Shown here: positions 1 to 8,759 of the stretch, piece by piece
Layout of the letters: each line of letters begins with the position of its first letter
Numbering within the stretch: the stretch's first letter is position 1
NCBI GenBank assembly: GCA_963669405.2
Contig: CAXXHF010000001.1
Coordinates: 62,001-126,000 of the forward strand
DNA length: 64,000 nucleotides
Source of the DNA: Aureisphaera sp963669405
Lineage (GTDB): Bacteria > Bacteroidota > Bacteroidia > Flavobacteriales > Flavobacteriaceae
Direction of reading: 5' to 3'
Position numbers and translations under genes: made by a program
The notes under the pieces: model-generated
The model's database searches: none
Seen by the model: only the letters and a program-made list of their open reading frames with translations
Told to the model about the DNA's origin: nothing

Positions 1-320
1 AAAGTGCCTTTGTAAAAATTCTTTTCAAAATGAACGGTTTCCAGCGCAGACTGTGTGTAATACACAACTCCAATCCCCAATAAATTAGAAAATAAATCGG
101 CTTGTAAAAGGCAGGTGGGGTTTATGGTATAGTCATAGCGTCTATTGGCAATAGAGACGTATGGTTTTCCTGCGTAGTGGGTATTGAAGATTTCGGAGAA
201 TTTTTCTAAATGTGGAAGGTCAAAAGCAACACCTTCATTTATGGTCGAAATTATATAGTTATCGAACAGTTCTAGTGTAGCAAAATCCAATTCAATGACT
301 TTTAATGGCGGGGATGACAT
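1..320 (-). CDS. Partial paralogue 1 of a ~130-residue tandem family (STAS/SpoIIAA-like, tentative)
   Basis: The reading frame opens at an ATG at 318-320 and runs off the left edge, so only about 106 N-terminal residues are seen. It is clearly homologous to the next two genes: all share an N-terminal segment with E/D-F-A, a central INEGV-F/REGTVFD segment, a Y-D-Y-[TS]-[IV]-N-P-T motif and an FEK-x-FYK motif. There is no signal peptide or membrane segment, so the product should be cytosolic. The overall size and beta-alpha pattern resemble small STAS/SpoIIAA-like proteins, but I see no diagnostic motif and the function is unknown. Confidence 0.75.
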   Translation of the reverse strand, partial: MSSPPLKVIELDFATLELFDNYIISTINEGVAFDLPHLEKFSEIFNTHYAGKPYVSIANRRYDYTINPTCLLQADLFSNLLGIGVVYYTQSALETVHFEKNFYKGT

Positions 321-381
321 TGTATATGTGATTCGGTAAAATGAATTGGCAAATTACAGAATTTAAAGAAAACAAATACAA

Positions 382-771
382 TTATTCCTTAGAATCTTCT
401 ACATTTTTTAAAGTCCATTCTATGCATTCTTCTAAAGAATAGAATACACCAAACGGTCTCTTGTAAAATGCTTTTTCAAATTGAGCGGTATTGTATGAAG
501 CTTCGGTATGACAAAGTACTGCTATACTCTTTAATTTGGGGTGATTAGAAACTTCTAAATAGCAGGTTGGATTTACCGAATAATCGAATTTTCTATTTGA
601 AATATATCCAAAGGGTTTGTCGCCATAGTACTGCTCGAAAATCTCGAAAATTGATCCAAGTTTTGGAAGATCAAAAACAGTTCCTTCTCGGATGGTTAAT
701 AAAGCATATTGGTCATAGATTTCAATTTGGACAAAGTCCAAGTCAATGGTGCTGGGGAGGAGGGGAGTCAT
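382..771 (-). CDS. Paralogue 2 of the tandem ~130-residue family
   Basis: A 129-residue cytosolic protein of unknown function, the middle copy of three tandem paralogues. It carries the shared marks REGTVFDLP (about residues 28-36), YDYSVNPTC-like (here F-D-Y-S-V-N-P-T-C, about 62-70) and QFEKAFYKRPF (about 97-107). The C-terminal region YSLEECIEWTL looks like a final amphipathic helix. The gap to the upstream copy is only 13 bases, so the two probably share a transcript. A STAS/SpoIIAA-like fold is my guess from length and pattern only. Confidence 0.75.
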   Translation of the reverse strand: MTPLLPSTIDLDFVQIEIYDQYALLTIREGTVFDLPKLGSIFEIFEQYYGDKPFGYISNRKFDYSVNPTCYLEVSNHPKLKSIAVLCHTEASYNTAQFEKAFYKRPFGVFYSLEECIEWTLKNVEDSKE

Positions 772-784
772 TTAGTTGTTTCTG

Positions 785-1177
785 TTAGGGTTGGAAATTT
801 TTTCTAAGTTTAATTTGTTGGTGTATCCATTTTTTGCTTTCATCCATGTCATAAAAAACCTGAAACGGACGTTTGTAAAACTGTTTTTCGAATTGTGCTG
901 TTCGGTGTGATTCTTCAGATTGACACACGATGGCGATAGAAGCAAGGTTTGGGTGTAATGACGACTCCAGATAGGATGTCGGATTTACAGTATAATCATA
1001 CTTCCTATCTGAAATATATCCAAATAATTTATTGGGGTAATACGTATCGAATATATTATAAAATTCTTTCAATTCTGCTTTATCAAACACAACCCCTTCG
1101 TTAATGGAAGCGATCATGATATTGGGATACAATGTAACCTTAGCAAAATCGAGCAAAATGGTTTTCGGGTAATTCAA
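785..1177 (-). CDS. Paralogue 3 of the tandem ~130-residue family
   Basis: A 130-residue cytosolic protein, the most upstream of the three tandem copies and only 11 bases downstream of rsmD, so it is likely co-transcribed with rsmD. It contains INEGVVFDKAE (about 26-36), YDYTVNPTSY (about 61-70), QFEKQFYKRPF (about 97-107) and a terminal helix DESKKWI. The three copies differ at many positions, so the duplication is not recent. No catalytic residues can be recognised; the function is unknown. Confidence 0.78.
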   Translation of the reverse strand: MNYPKTILLDFAKVTLYPNIMIASINEGVVFDKAELKEFYNIFDTYYPNKLFGYISDRKYDYTVNPTSYLESSLHPNLASIAIVCQSEESHRTAQFEKQFYKRPFQVFYDMDESKKWIHQQIKLRKNFQP

Positions 1178-1188
1178 CGTAATAGATT

Positions 1189-1722
1189 TTAATTAAAAAA
1201 ACTAAATACGGAACCGCCGTATTTTCTAAATTCTTGAAAACCAGAAAGCTCAGTTAAGTCGGTTTGTTTTGGGTGCTCAATGATAAAAATTCCTTCTGGT
1301 TTTAACAAATTATTACGAAAGATTTTTCTTACCATTTCTTCAAATCGCTCTACTTCAAATACATAGGGCGGGTCTGCAAAAATGAGGTCATATTGTTGTT
1401 TGGTTTTTTCCAAAAAGGTAAAGACATCTGCTTTCATTGGGGTAATTGGAAAAGAAAGTTCTTGAGCTGTTTTTTGAATAAATTTAACGCATCCATAATA
1501 ACTATCTACAGCAGTTATTTTTTGGGCTCCCCGAGAGGCAAATTCATAACTCATGTTTCCCGTTCCTGAAAAGAGATCTAAAACTTCTATTTCTGTAAAA
1601 TCCAATCGGTTTCCTAAAATGTTGAAAAGTCCTTCTTTGGCAAAATCTGTAGTAGGGCGAACTGGAAGGTTTTTGGGGGCAACTATTCGCTTTCCTTTAT
1701 GCGAACCTGAGATTATACGCAT
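1189..1722 (-). CDS. rsmD: 16S rRNA (guanine(966)-N(2))-methyltransferase RsmD
   Basis: Cytosolic SAM-dependent methyltransferase that modifies G966 (E. coli numbering) of 16S rRNA in the 30S subunit. The 177 residues match the family length. Family marks are the N-terminal MRIISG-x-x-KG segment, RPTTD (22-26), SAM motif I DLFSGTG (49-55) and the amino-methyltransferase motif DPPY (117-120). The stop codon TAA touches the DUF3822 gene (shared base at 1722), a gene order I know from other Flavobacteria, and the two are probably one transcript together with the membrane protein upstream. Confidence 0.95.
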   Translation of the reverse strand: MRIISGSHKGKRIVAPKNLPVRPTTDFAKEGLFNILGNRLDFTEIEVLDLFSGTGNMSYEFASRGAQKITAVDSYYGCVKFIQKTAQELSFPITPMKADVFTFLEKTKQQYDLIFADPPYVFEVERFEEMVRKIFRNNLLKPEGIFIIEHPKQTDLTELSGFQEFRKYGGSVFSFFN

Positions 1723-2534
1723 TAGAGTTGGGTTTTTAGAATATATTGGTAATGATTTTCCTGCTCCCCAATGTTGGGAAAATCATGGTCTACAAACGAA
1801 ATATTTCGGATATAAGTATATAAAACCTCAAAATTTTCATCAGATTTTGAAATATCCCCACAAATGTAGGTAGTTACACTATCTGGATTGAACTTTAGTT
1901 GTTCAAAACAAAATAGGACATAGTAGATAAAATCTTCTGGGGTTTTGTAATAATAAGTGTTGCAAAGTTGTAATGCTCCATTTTTAATAACAATACAGTC
2001 AAATTCATTATTCCTTACATGGAGATATACCGTTTCGTCCTTATGATGCTTTTCTTTGTTTAGAAATTGTTCTAACAATATAGAGGTAGCATGATAATAC
2101 TCAAAACTACCGTAGCGATCAAAAAAGTAATTGTTTATGTTTATAAAGGGTACATAAACCACGACCATATCATGATTCTTTATGGTGTCGTAGGCAATAT
2201 AGTCATTCCCAAGTATCTTGGTATTAAACTTTAAATATTCACTGGCCTTGTTTTCATCGAAAAGTGATAGAGGGACAGAGCAGTAAGTATTAGTGCTGTA
2301 AATAAGCCGTACGTTGCTAAAACTTCCTTGTAGTTCCTGTGTAGCTTTTAAGATACCGTCACATTCTAACAATAATTCTTCTGGAGTATGTGCCCTATCT
2401 AATTTTTTTTCATGAAAAAACAAGGGATCTCCATCTTGAGATGATACCAAAAAAGAAAGTCCGGTCAAAGAAATTTGAACGGACAATCTACTTGTTTGGT
2501 CGGTTTTATTATTGTCTATCGGTGGCTTTGTCAT
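1722..2534 (-). CDS. DUF3822 family protein
   Basis: A ~270-residue protein of the Bacteroidota-specific DUF3822 family, whose fold belongs to the actin/hexokinase-like ATPase superfamily in profile-based descriptions; no biochemical role is established. The segment LSVQISLTGLSFLV near the N-terminus is the family hallmark. The open frame reaches 2567, but the ATG at 2532-2534 (MTKPPIDN) is preferred because it reduces overlap with the upstream gene to 26 bases and starts just before the conserved block. It lies directly upstream of rsmD, the usual flavobacterial neighbour. Confidence 0.85.
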   Translation of the reverse strand: MTKPPIDNNKTDQTSRLSVQISLTGLSFLVSSQDGDPLFFHEKKLDRAHTPEELLLECDGILKATQELQGSFSNVRLIYSTNTYCSVPLSLFDENKASEYLKFNTKILGNDYIAYDTIKNHDMVVVYVPFININNYFFDRYGSFEYYHATSILLEQFLNKEKHHKDETVYLHVRNNEFDCIVIKNGALQLCNTYYYKTPEDFIYYVLFCFEQLKFNPDSVTTYICGDISKSDENFEVLYTYIRNISFVDHDFPNIGEQENHYQYILKTQL

Positions 2535-3177
2535 ATAATTTTGGCCAGTTTCCACTGGTGTCCACATCGTCCATAGATCCTACTTTTATATAAGGACCGT
2601 TTACACCATCTACGGCATTGGTCTGTTTTTCCTGTGCAATGAAGTTCTTGTCTTGGCCAGCCAGAACGACATCTTTAGATACTTTGGCTTCAAATACTGA
2701 ATACATGAAACCACTTTTATCTAATTTTCCAGCTTTCATTTCAAAATTTTCTTCAGAATTTGGAACCTTCATCATATTTTTATAATGATCGGAACCAGCA
2801 AATAAAGAATCTTTAATTGATTTAAACCCTAGGGTATCTGTAATAATTAAATCAATAAAGTATCCGCCTTCTAACGGATCTAGCCCATAAGCTTTGTTTT
2901 TTTCAATATCAGGTGTGCTGCTATCGCGTCTCTGTGTGATCGCAAATTGAGCAGTATCTATAAATTGTACTAAACTGTCAAAACTTCCAGTAAATCCTCC
3001 TGTTACTTCTTGGTGTGCCAGCTGAGCTGATTGAATGTCCTTTAGCTTTGCAATTACCTGTCTGTATCTATCTTCTTTAAGTTTGTTAAAACGAGTAGTA
3101 CTTGTTACAGAGTTGTACAAGCTCCACCCTAAGAATATGATGGCAATCCAAAGAACGATTTGAATGATGAGTTTCAT
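2509..3177 (-). CDS. Single-pass membrane protein, unknown function
   Basis: A 222-residue protein with one N-terminal hydrophobic helix (about residues 3-21, LIIQIVLWIAIIFLGWSLY) followed by a soluble domain, so probably anchored in the inner membrane facing the periplasm, or an uncleaved signal. The region after the helix (KLKEDRYRQVIAKLKDIQ) is helical and recalls pilin-like proteins in layout, but no prepilin cleavage motif is visible. It is first in a minus-strand operon with the DUF3822 gene (26-base overlap) and rsmD. A promoter-like box lies about 50 bases upstream. I do not recognise the family. Confidence 0.8.
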   Translation of the reverse strand: MKLIIQIVLWIAIIFLGWSLYNSVTSTTRFNKLKEDRYRQVIAKLKDIQSAQLAHQEVTGGFTGSFDSLVQFIDTAQFAITQRRDSSTPDIEKNKAYGLDPLEGGYFIDLIITDTLGFKSIKDSLFAGSDHYKNMMKVPNSEENFEMKAGKLDKSGFMYSVFEAKVSKDVVLAGQDKNFIAQEKQTNAVDGVNGPYIKVGSMDDVDTSGNWPKLYDKATDRQ

Positions 3178-3225
3178 TATTTTGAAAGTTTAATTTTAGA
3201 TTATTAAATTAACATAGGTCTATCG

Positions 3226-3255
3226 CAAATCTACAATTTTTTTTTATTCGTAAAA
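3226..3255 (-). promoter_or_regulatory. Bacteroidota-type promoter for the DUF3822-rsmD operon
   Basis: On the minus strand the sequence TAGATTTG (3226-3233) matches the -7 element TAnnTTTG exactly. The position expected for the -33 TTG reads TTT (3253-3255), 19 bases away. It lies about 50 bases ahead of the first gene of the operon. Confidence 0.5.
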
Positions 3256-3307
3256 GGATAAACCGAAAAAAACCTACCTATCTTTAACCCCTATTTTTTC
3301 TGCCTTT

Positions 3308-4732
3308 ATGGATGTTTCACATTTCTATAGTTTACTTAAGAGCGATTTCCCTCATACTGTTACCTATAAACAGGATATGGCACTTAAGCTTATGGCTCAA
3401 TTTGTACTTTCTGAAGAAAAAAGCGAAACATTTCTATTGAAAGGGTATGCAGGTACTGGAAAAACAACCCTTATTGGTACACTTGTTAAAAACCTTTGGA
3501 AGGCTCAAAAATCCTTTGTGCTATTGGCTCCTACAGGGCGTGCGGCCAAAGTAATTTCCAATTATAGCGGAAAACAGGCCCTCACCATTCATAAAAAAAT
3601 ATACATGCCTAAAAGTGAAGGTGTGGGGAAAGTAACCTTCAGTTTACAAAAGAATAAGGCACGCAATGTAATTTTCATTGTGGATGAAGCTTCTATGATT
3701 CCAGACATTAACCAAGATTCCCGTCTTTTTGAAAACGGTTCACTTTTGGATGATCTCATGCATTATGTGTACAGCGGCCATGGTTGTAAACTTTTACTCA
3801 TAGGAGATACGGCCCAGTTGCCTCCTGTAAAACTGGATATAAGTCCAGCCCTGGAGCAACGTACTTTAGAGAATCATTACAATAAGGAAGTAATTTCTTT
3901 GGAATTGGATGAAGTGTTGCGGCAACAAAAAGAGAGTGGTATTCTTTACAATGCCACACGAATAAGAGATGCACTGGATTCTGGTTTTTTTGATAGTTTT
4001 AAAATAAATGAAGTCAATTTTCCAGAAGTCATTAGGCCTAGCGATGGACAAGAAATCATGGATGCTATTCAGGATAGTTACGATGCCCATGGAAATGAAG
4101 ATACCGTCATTATTGTAAGATCTAACAAGAGAGCCAACCTTTACAATCAGAACATTAGAGAACGTATTCTATTTAGGGAAGAGGAGCTTTCTGCAGGAGA
4201 TTTCCTCATGGTGGTGAAGAACAATTATTTTTGGGTGAAGCCCCATTCCGAAGCTGGTTTTGTGGCCAATGGGGACATTATAGAAGTGCTGGAAATATTT
4301 GCCATTAAAGAATTATACGGTTTTCGTTTTGCTGAAGTAAGTATACGAATGGTAGATTATCCCAACATGAAACCAATAGAAACCGTGTTGCTATTGGAAA
4401 CACTAACTTCAGAAACACCATCCCTTTCCTACGAGGACTCCAATAAACTTTATGAAGAAGTAAAAAAAGATTTTGCAGATATTAAGTCCAATTACAAGCG
4501 CTTCCTATCCATTAAAAACAACAAGTATTTCAATGCCCTTCAGGTAAAATTTTCATACGCTATTACCTGTCATAAATCACAGGGAGGGCAGTGGAACACT
4601 GTGTTTATTGAACAACCCTATTTACCAAATGGTATAGATAAAGATTATTTACGATGGTTGTATACAGCCATGACAAGAGCTAAGGAACGATTGTACCTTT
4701 TAGGATTTAAGAATGAATTTTTTGAAGACTAG
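3308..4732 (+). CDS. ATP-dependent DNA helicase, RecD/Dda-like (SF1B)
   Basis: A 474-residue superfamily 1 helicase expected to unwind DNA in the 5'-3' direction using ATP. Motif I (Walker A) GYAGTGKTT is at 46-54, motif Ia APTGRAA at 74-80, motif II VDEAS at 125-129, motif III GDTAQLPPV at 166-174, the C-terminal CHKSQGG motif V-type segment near 420, and motif VI YTAMTRAKE at 452-460. The length and lack of an N-terminal RecD extension fit the short Dda/RecD2-like helicases common in Bacteroidota rather than the RecBCD subunit; no recB or recC is nearby. It is monocistronic, with the next gene starting about 100 bases away. Confidence 0.92.
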   Translation: MDVSHFYSLLKSDFPHTVTYKQDMALKLMAQFVLSEEKSETFLLKGYAGTGKTTLIGTLVKNLWKAQKSFVLLAPTGRAAKVISNYSGKQALTIHKKIYMPKSEGVGKVTFSLQKNKARNVIFIVDEASMIPDINQDSRLFENGSLLDDLMHYVYSGHGCKLLLIGDTAQLPPVKLDISPALEQRTLENHYNKEVISLELDEVLRQQKESGILYNATRIRDALDSGFFDSFKINEVNFPEVIRPSDGQEIMDAIQDSYDAHGNEDTVIIVRSNKRANLYNQNIRERILFREEELSAGDFLMVVKNNYFWVKPHSEAGFVANGDIIEVLEIFAIKELYGFRFAEVSIRMVDYPNMKPIETVLLLETLTSETPSLSYEDSNKLYEEVKKDFADIKSNYKRFLSIKNNKYFNALQVKFSYAITCHKSQGGQWNTVFIEQPYLPNGIDKDYLRWLYTAMTRAKERLYLLGFKNEFFED

Positions 4733-4805
4733 CTGTAAACCTTTTGCATTTTTTAACATCTATAAAATAATCTAGTGAATTCCTTTTCAGAATTGACAAA
4801 GATGT

Positions 4806-4813
4806 TATTTTTG
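4806..4813 (+). promoter_or_regulatory. Putative -7 element for the kdsB fusion gene
   Basis: TATTTTTG matches the Bacteroidota -7 consensus TAnnTTTG and sits 23 bases before the TTG start. No TTG is found at the proper -33 distance, so this is only a candidate. Confidence 0.35.
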
Positions 4814-4836
4814 ATGTTTGATAAAAACCTTACCAT

Positions 4837-6666
4837 TTGAAGATAATTGCTATGATTCCGGCGCGCTACGGTGCGTCCAGATTTCCCGGAAAATTAATGC
4901 AAGACCTTGGCGGTAAACCCGTCATTGTCAGGACTTATGAAGCTACCAAAGAAACCGAATTGTTCGATGAAGTTTATGTGGTAACTGACAGTGAAGTGAT
5001 CTTTAAAGAGATAGAACTTCACGGAGGAAAAGCCATCATGAGTAAAAAGGAGCATGATTGTGGTACCGATCGTATTGCAGAGGCGGTAGAAGATATGGAT
5101 GTAGATATTGTCGTGAATGTACAAGGAGACGAACCTTTCACGAGTAAATCTGGATTGCAGCAGGTGTTAAGTGTGTTTAATAGCCCCGATGCCGATAAGA
5201 TTGATTTGGCTTCGCTTATGACCGAAATTTATGATTGGAAAGAAATCAGTGATCCCAATGCTGTAAAAGTCATTGTAGACAAAGATAATTTCGCTTTGTA
5301 CTTTTCAAGATCTCCTATTCCATACCCAAGAGACAAGAACGAATCTGTACAATATTATAAGCACAAAGGAATTTATGCTTTTCGTAAAAAAGCCCTTCTA
5401 GATTTTTATCGATTACCAATGCGAACATTGGAAGCTGCTGAAAAAATTGAATGTATCCGCTTTTTAGAATATGGAAAAAATATAAAAATGGCCGTATCAA
5501 ATACACAGGGAATAGAGATTGACACACCAGAAGACCTGATCAGGGCCAATAAAGTATTGAAAGAAGACAAAGGAATTAAAGTGAATAATAAGTACCGAAA
5601 CTTTCCCATGGTGCCAAAAGTGGTCTTTGGTCGTGGGTGTTTTGATCAGTTACCATCCATATTAGCTCCTGAACGAAAAGACAAATCTCCTTTTATTTAT
5701 TTGGTAGATGACGTATTTATAGACAATGAAGACCTGATTAACCGAATGAACCTTCGTTTTAATGACAAACTTATTTTTGTGTCAGCAGAGGAAGAACCTA
5801 AGACAGAGCAGGTAGATACTATTGTTAAAAATATAAAGTCGGAATTTACATATCGTCCTTCCGGAATTATTGGAGTAGGAGGAGGAAGTGTGCTGGATCT
5901 TTCCAAAGCAGTTTCCATTATGCTTACCAATAAGGGAAGTGCTGCAGATTATCAAGGATGGGATTTGGTGAAGAATAAAGCCGTTTATCATGTAGGAGTG
6001 CCTACTATTTCTGGAACAGGAGCTGAAGTTTCAAGAACAACGGTACTTACTGGACCAGAGAAGAAATTAGGAATCAATAGTGATTTCACTCCATTTGATC
6101 AAGTAGTGCTGGATCCTGACCTTACTATTGGTGTTCCTAAAAATCAATGGTTTTATACGGGGATGGATTGTTTTATCCACTGTGTAGAATCCTTGAATGG
6201 AACATTCCTGAATGAGTTCAGTAAAAGTTATGGAGAGAAAGCATACGATCTTTGTAAGGAAATCTTTTTAAGCCAGAACCTTTCAGAAGTTGAATCACGT
6301 GGAAAATTGATGATGGCATCATGGCATGGAGGTATGAGTATTGCCTATTCGCAAGTAGGAGTAGCACATGCTATGAGTTATGGGTTGTCTTACGTTTTGG
6401 GAACTAAACATGGTATAGGAAACTGTATTGTTTTTGACCATCTTGCCGAATATTACCCAGAAGGTGTTCGATTGTTTAAGGAAATGAAAGAATATCACGA
6501 TATTGACCTTCCTAAAGGCATCTGTGGAAATCTCACCGATTATCAAATGGATACGATGATCGATATTGCCCTTAGTCTGGTTCCCCTCTGGGAAAATGCC
6601 CTTGGAGAGGATTGGGAGCAGATTATGACCCGTGAAAAATTACGGGAACTGTATCTAAAAATGTAA
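4837..6666 (+). CDS. Fusion: KdsB (CMP-Kdo synthetase) + KdnB-like iron-dependent alcohol dehydrogenase
   Basis: A 609-residue two-domain enzyme starting at TTG (MKIIAMIPARYG is the normal KdsB start). Residues 1-240 are 3-deoxy-manno-octulosonate cytidylyltransferase: PAR (8-10), PGK (17-19), GTDR (76-79), QGDEP (96-100) and the KHKGIYAFRK segment. KdsB (KdsB or its Shewanella homologue) activates Kdo or Kdo8N with CMP for lipopolysaccharide. Residues about 255-609 are a group III Fe-dependent alcohol dehydrogenase with a GGGS nucleotide site (about 347) and all four metal ligands, D444, H448, H511 and H525, spaced as in FucO. The nearest described relative is KdnB, which oxidises C8 of Kdo on the way to 8-amino-Kdo. 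No KdnA aminotransferase gene is in the window. Both domains look intact. Confidence 0.88.
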   Translation: MKIIAMIPARYGASRFPGKLMQDLGGKPVIVRTYEATKETELFDEVYVVTDSEVIFKEIELHGGKAIMSKKEHDCGTDRIAEAVEDMDVDIVVNVQGDEPFTSKSGLQQVLSVFNSPDADKIDLASLMTEIYDWKEISDPNAVKVIVDKDNFALYFSRSPIPYPRDKNESVQYYKHKGIYAFRKKALLDFYRLPMRTLEAAEKIECIRFLEYGKNIKMAVSNTQGIEIDTPEDLIRANKVLKEDKGIKVNNKYRNFPMVPKVVFGRGCFDQLPSILAPERKDKSPFIYLVDDVFIDNEDLINRMNLRFNDKLIFVSAEEEPKTEQVDTIVKNIKSEFTYRPSGIIGVGGGSVLDLSKAVSIMLTNKGSAADYQGWDLVKNKAVYHVGVPTISGTGAEVSRTTVLTGPEKKLGINSDFTPFDQVVLDPDLTIGVPKNQWFYTGMDCFIHCVESLNGTFLNEFSKSYGEKAYDLCKEIFLSQNLSEVESRGKLMMASWHGGMSIAYSQVGVAHAMSYGLSYVLGTKHGIGNCIVFDHLAEYYPEGVRLFKEMKEYHDIDLPKGICGNLTDYQMDTMIDIALSLVPLWENALGEDWEQIMTREKLRELYLKM

Positions 6667-6684
6667 GGGCGTTTTATCTACATC

Positions 6685-7221
6685 ATGGGGTTTACAAAAT
6701 TTATATTCCATACTGTTTTGGGTTGGAAGATCAATGGATCTTTTCTTCCCGAAGTAAAGAAAGCTGTTATTATTGTGGTTCCACATACCAGCTGGCATGA
6801 TTTTTACGTAGGCTCTTTTACCCGAAGGATTTCAAAAACCAAAATACATTGGGTTGGCAAAAAAGAACTTTTTAATGGGCCCATGGGCTGGTATTTTAGA
6901 TGGATGGGTGGATCTCCATTAGACCGAACTTCCGGGCAAAACAAAGTACAGGCCATAGCGCAATTATTTAAAGAAAAGGAAGAGTTCAGACTTACATTGG
7001 CACCAGAAGGTACACGGAAAAAAGTGGAGACCTGGAAAACGGGCTATTATTATATTGCTTTAGAAGCTAATGTGCCCATTATTCCAGTTGCTTTCGATTA
7101 TAAAACTAAAACCGTGACCATACATAAGCCTTTTCATCCTACAGGAGATATAGAAAAGGATACCATAACATTGCGGGCATTTTACAAAGGTGTTGTAGGT
7201 AAGAAGCCAGAATATACCTAA
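6685..7221 (+). CDS. Lysophospholipid/1-acylglycerol-3-phosphate acyltransferase family (PlsC-like)
   Basis: A short (178-residue) membrane-associated acyltransferase. The catalytic HX4D motif is HTSWHD (34-39) and the substrate-binding motif is PEGTR (107-111). Its family transfers acyl chains from acyl-CoA or acyl-ACP to a glycerophosphate or other lipid. It begins 18 bases after the KdsB fusion stop, so it is probably co-transcribed; this suggests, but does not prove, a role in envelope lipid or lipid A-linked chemistry rather than bulk phospholipid synthesis. Length is at the low end for PlsC, matching a subfamily common in Bacteroidota. Confidence 0.88.
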   Translation: MGFTKFIFHTVLGWKINGSFLPEVKKAVIIVVPHTSWHDFYVGSFTRRISKTKIHWVGKKELFNGPMGWYFRWMGGSPLDRTSGQNKVQAIAQLFKEKEEFRLTLAPEGTRKKVETWKTGYYYIALEANVPIIPVAFDYKTKTVTIHKPFHPTGDIEKDTITLRAFYKGVVGKKPEYT

Positions 7222-7266
7222 AATGATATCGTTTTTATTTGTAGATTTAGCACAAATAAAAAATGT

Positions 7267-8685
7267 ATGAAAAAGTTATCCCTCATTATTGCATTATGTA
7301 TTCCTTCAATTTTCTTGGCCCAAACCCCTTGCGATAGTGGTATGGCGGGTATTTTTCCCTGCGAAGGTTACGATTTGATTTCTCAAATACCGCTTTCTAC
7401 CATGAATTCTGTGAAAGCAAATGATTCATGGGGATGGACAGATCCTATGGATGGAAAAGAATATGCTATCATTTGTCTTAATGAAGCTACTGCTTTTATT
7501 GATATTTCTGATCCTCTTAACCCAGTTTACTTAGGACAATTACCAGGCGAAAGTAGTCAACATACAACATGGCGCGATGCCAAAACGTATAACAATCATG
7601 TGTTTATTGTGAGCGAAGATAGTGGACACGGTATGCAGGTATTTGATCTTACAAGATTACGAAATGTGGCAAATCCACCTCAGATTTTCACAACTGATGC
7701 CGTATACAATGATTTTGGTAGTGCCCATAACATTGCCATCAATGAAGATACAGGCTATGCATATGCTTTGGGAACAAGCACCTTTGGTGGCGGTGCACAC
7801 TTTATTAATATTCAAGACCCTGTTAATCCTGTAGCAGATGGAGGACATAGTGGAGATGGATACAGTCATGATGCACATATTGTAACCTACAATGGCCCAG
7901 ACACTGATTATACGGGACAGGAAATTATGATTGGAAGCAATGAAACAGAAGTAGTTATTGTGGATGTAACCGATAAAGCTAATCCGCAGAACATTGCATC
8001 CATTGCTTACAATAATGTGAATTATACCCATCAAGGATGGTTAACCGAAGACCATCGTTATTTCATCTTAGGTGATGAAACGGATGAATTGAACACAGGA
8101 ATTAATTCCAGAACGATATTTTTTGATTTTGAAGATTTAGATAACCCCCAATTTCATTTCGAATACGAAGGCCCTACAGGTGCTACAGATCATAATGGTT
8201 ATGTAAAAGGAGATAAATTTTATTTGGCAAATAATGCTGCTGGATTGCGAGTGGTAGATATTAGCGATATAGAAAATGCCAATGCCACAGAAGAAGGATA
8301 CTTTGATAGTTATCCTACGAACAATAATTCGGGCTTTAATGGTTCTTGGAATATTTATCCATTTTTTGATAGTGGCCATATTGTTATTAGCGATCGAGCT
8401 CAAGGCTTTTTGCTGGTGAAACCTTCTATAGTTCTAGGAACCGAGGATCAAGAATTGGCAGAAAGTATTGCCATTTATCCAAATCCGGCTACTACAAGAG
8501 TTTCTATCACTTCATCAGAGTTTTCCATTGAACGTATTCAAGTAACAGATCTTTCAGGGAAACAAATATTTGTAAGTGGTGAAATGAAACAAGGAAATTA
8601 CACCTTGGATATTTCATCCCTAAGCGCGGGAGTTTATTTCATTACCCTGAATGATCAAGTGACCAAAAAGATTATAAAACAATAA
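7267..8685 (+). CDS. Choice-of-anchor B (LVIVD-repeat) secreted protein with T9SS sorting domain
   Basis: A 472-residue exported protein. A Sec signal peptide occupies about residues 1-18 (ends FLA-Q). The middle is a beta-propeller-like array of LVIVD-type repeats (AFIDISDPLNPVYLG, FINIQDPVNP, VVIVDVTDKANP, LRVVDISDIENA), matching the family called choice-of-anchor B. The last ~75 residues (from IAIYPNPATTR) are a type A Por secretion sorting domain, so the protein is sent through the type IX system to the cell surface. The ligand or substrate is unknown. A strong hairpin terminator follows. Confidence 0.9.
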   Translation: MKKLSLIIALCIPSIFLAQTPCDSGMAGIFPCEGYDLISQIPLSTMNSVKANDSWGWTDPMDGKEYAIICLNEATAFIDISDPLNPVYLGQLPGESSQHTTWRDAKTYNNHVFIVSEDSGHGMQVFDLTRLRNVANPPQIFTTDAVYNDFGSAHNIAINEDTGYAYALGTSTFGGGAHFINIQDPVNPVADGGHSGDGYSHDAHIVTYNGPDTDYTGQEIMIGSNETEVVIVDVTDKANPQNIASIAYNNVNYTHQGWLTEDHRYFILGDETDELNTGINSRTIFFDFEDLDNPQFHFEYEGPTGATDHNGYVKGDKFYLANNAAGLRVVDISDIENANATEEGYFDSYPTNNNSGFNGSWNIYPFFDSGHIVISDRAQGFLLVKPSIVLGTEDQELAESIAIYPNPATTRVSITSSEFSIERIQVTDLSGKQIFVSGEMKQGNYTLDISSLSAGVYFITLNDQVTKKIIKQ

Positions 8686-8707
8686 ACTATATTGTGTAAG
8701 AACAATT

Positions 8708-8735
8708 AAAAAGCCGCTTTCAAAAGCGGCTTTTT
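8708..8735. terminator. Bidirectional intrinsic terminator between LVIVD gene and yebC
   Basis: AAAAAGCCGCTT pairs perfectly with AAGCGGCTTTTT around a 4-base loop, with A and T tracts on both sides. It lies between convergent genes and should stop transcription from both directions. Confidence 0.9.
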
Positions 8736-8759
8736 AAGTTTATGATTTTAATAAATTGA

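Noticed and set aside
567..788. 73-residue plus-strand frame opposite the ~130-residue paralogues
   Set aside because: It overlaps two well-supported minus-strand genes and ends in low-complexity W/G-rich sequence typical of antisense translation.
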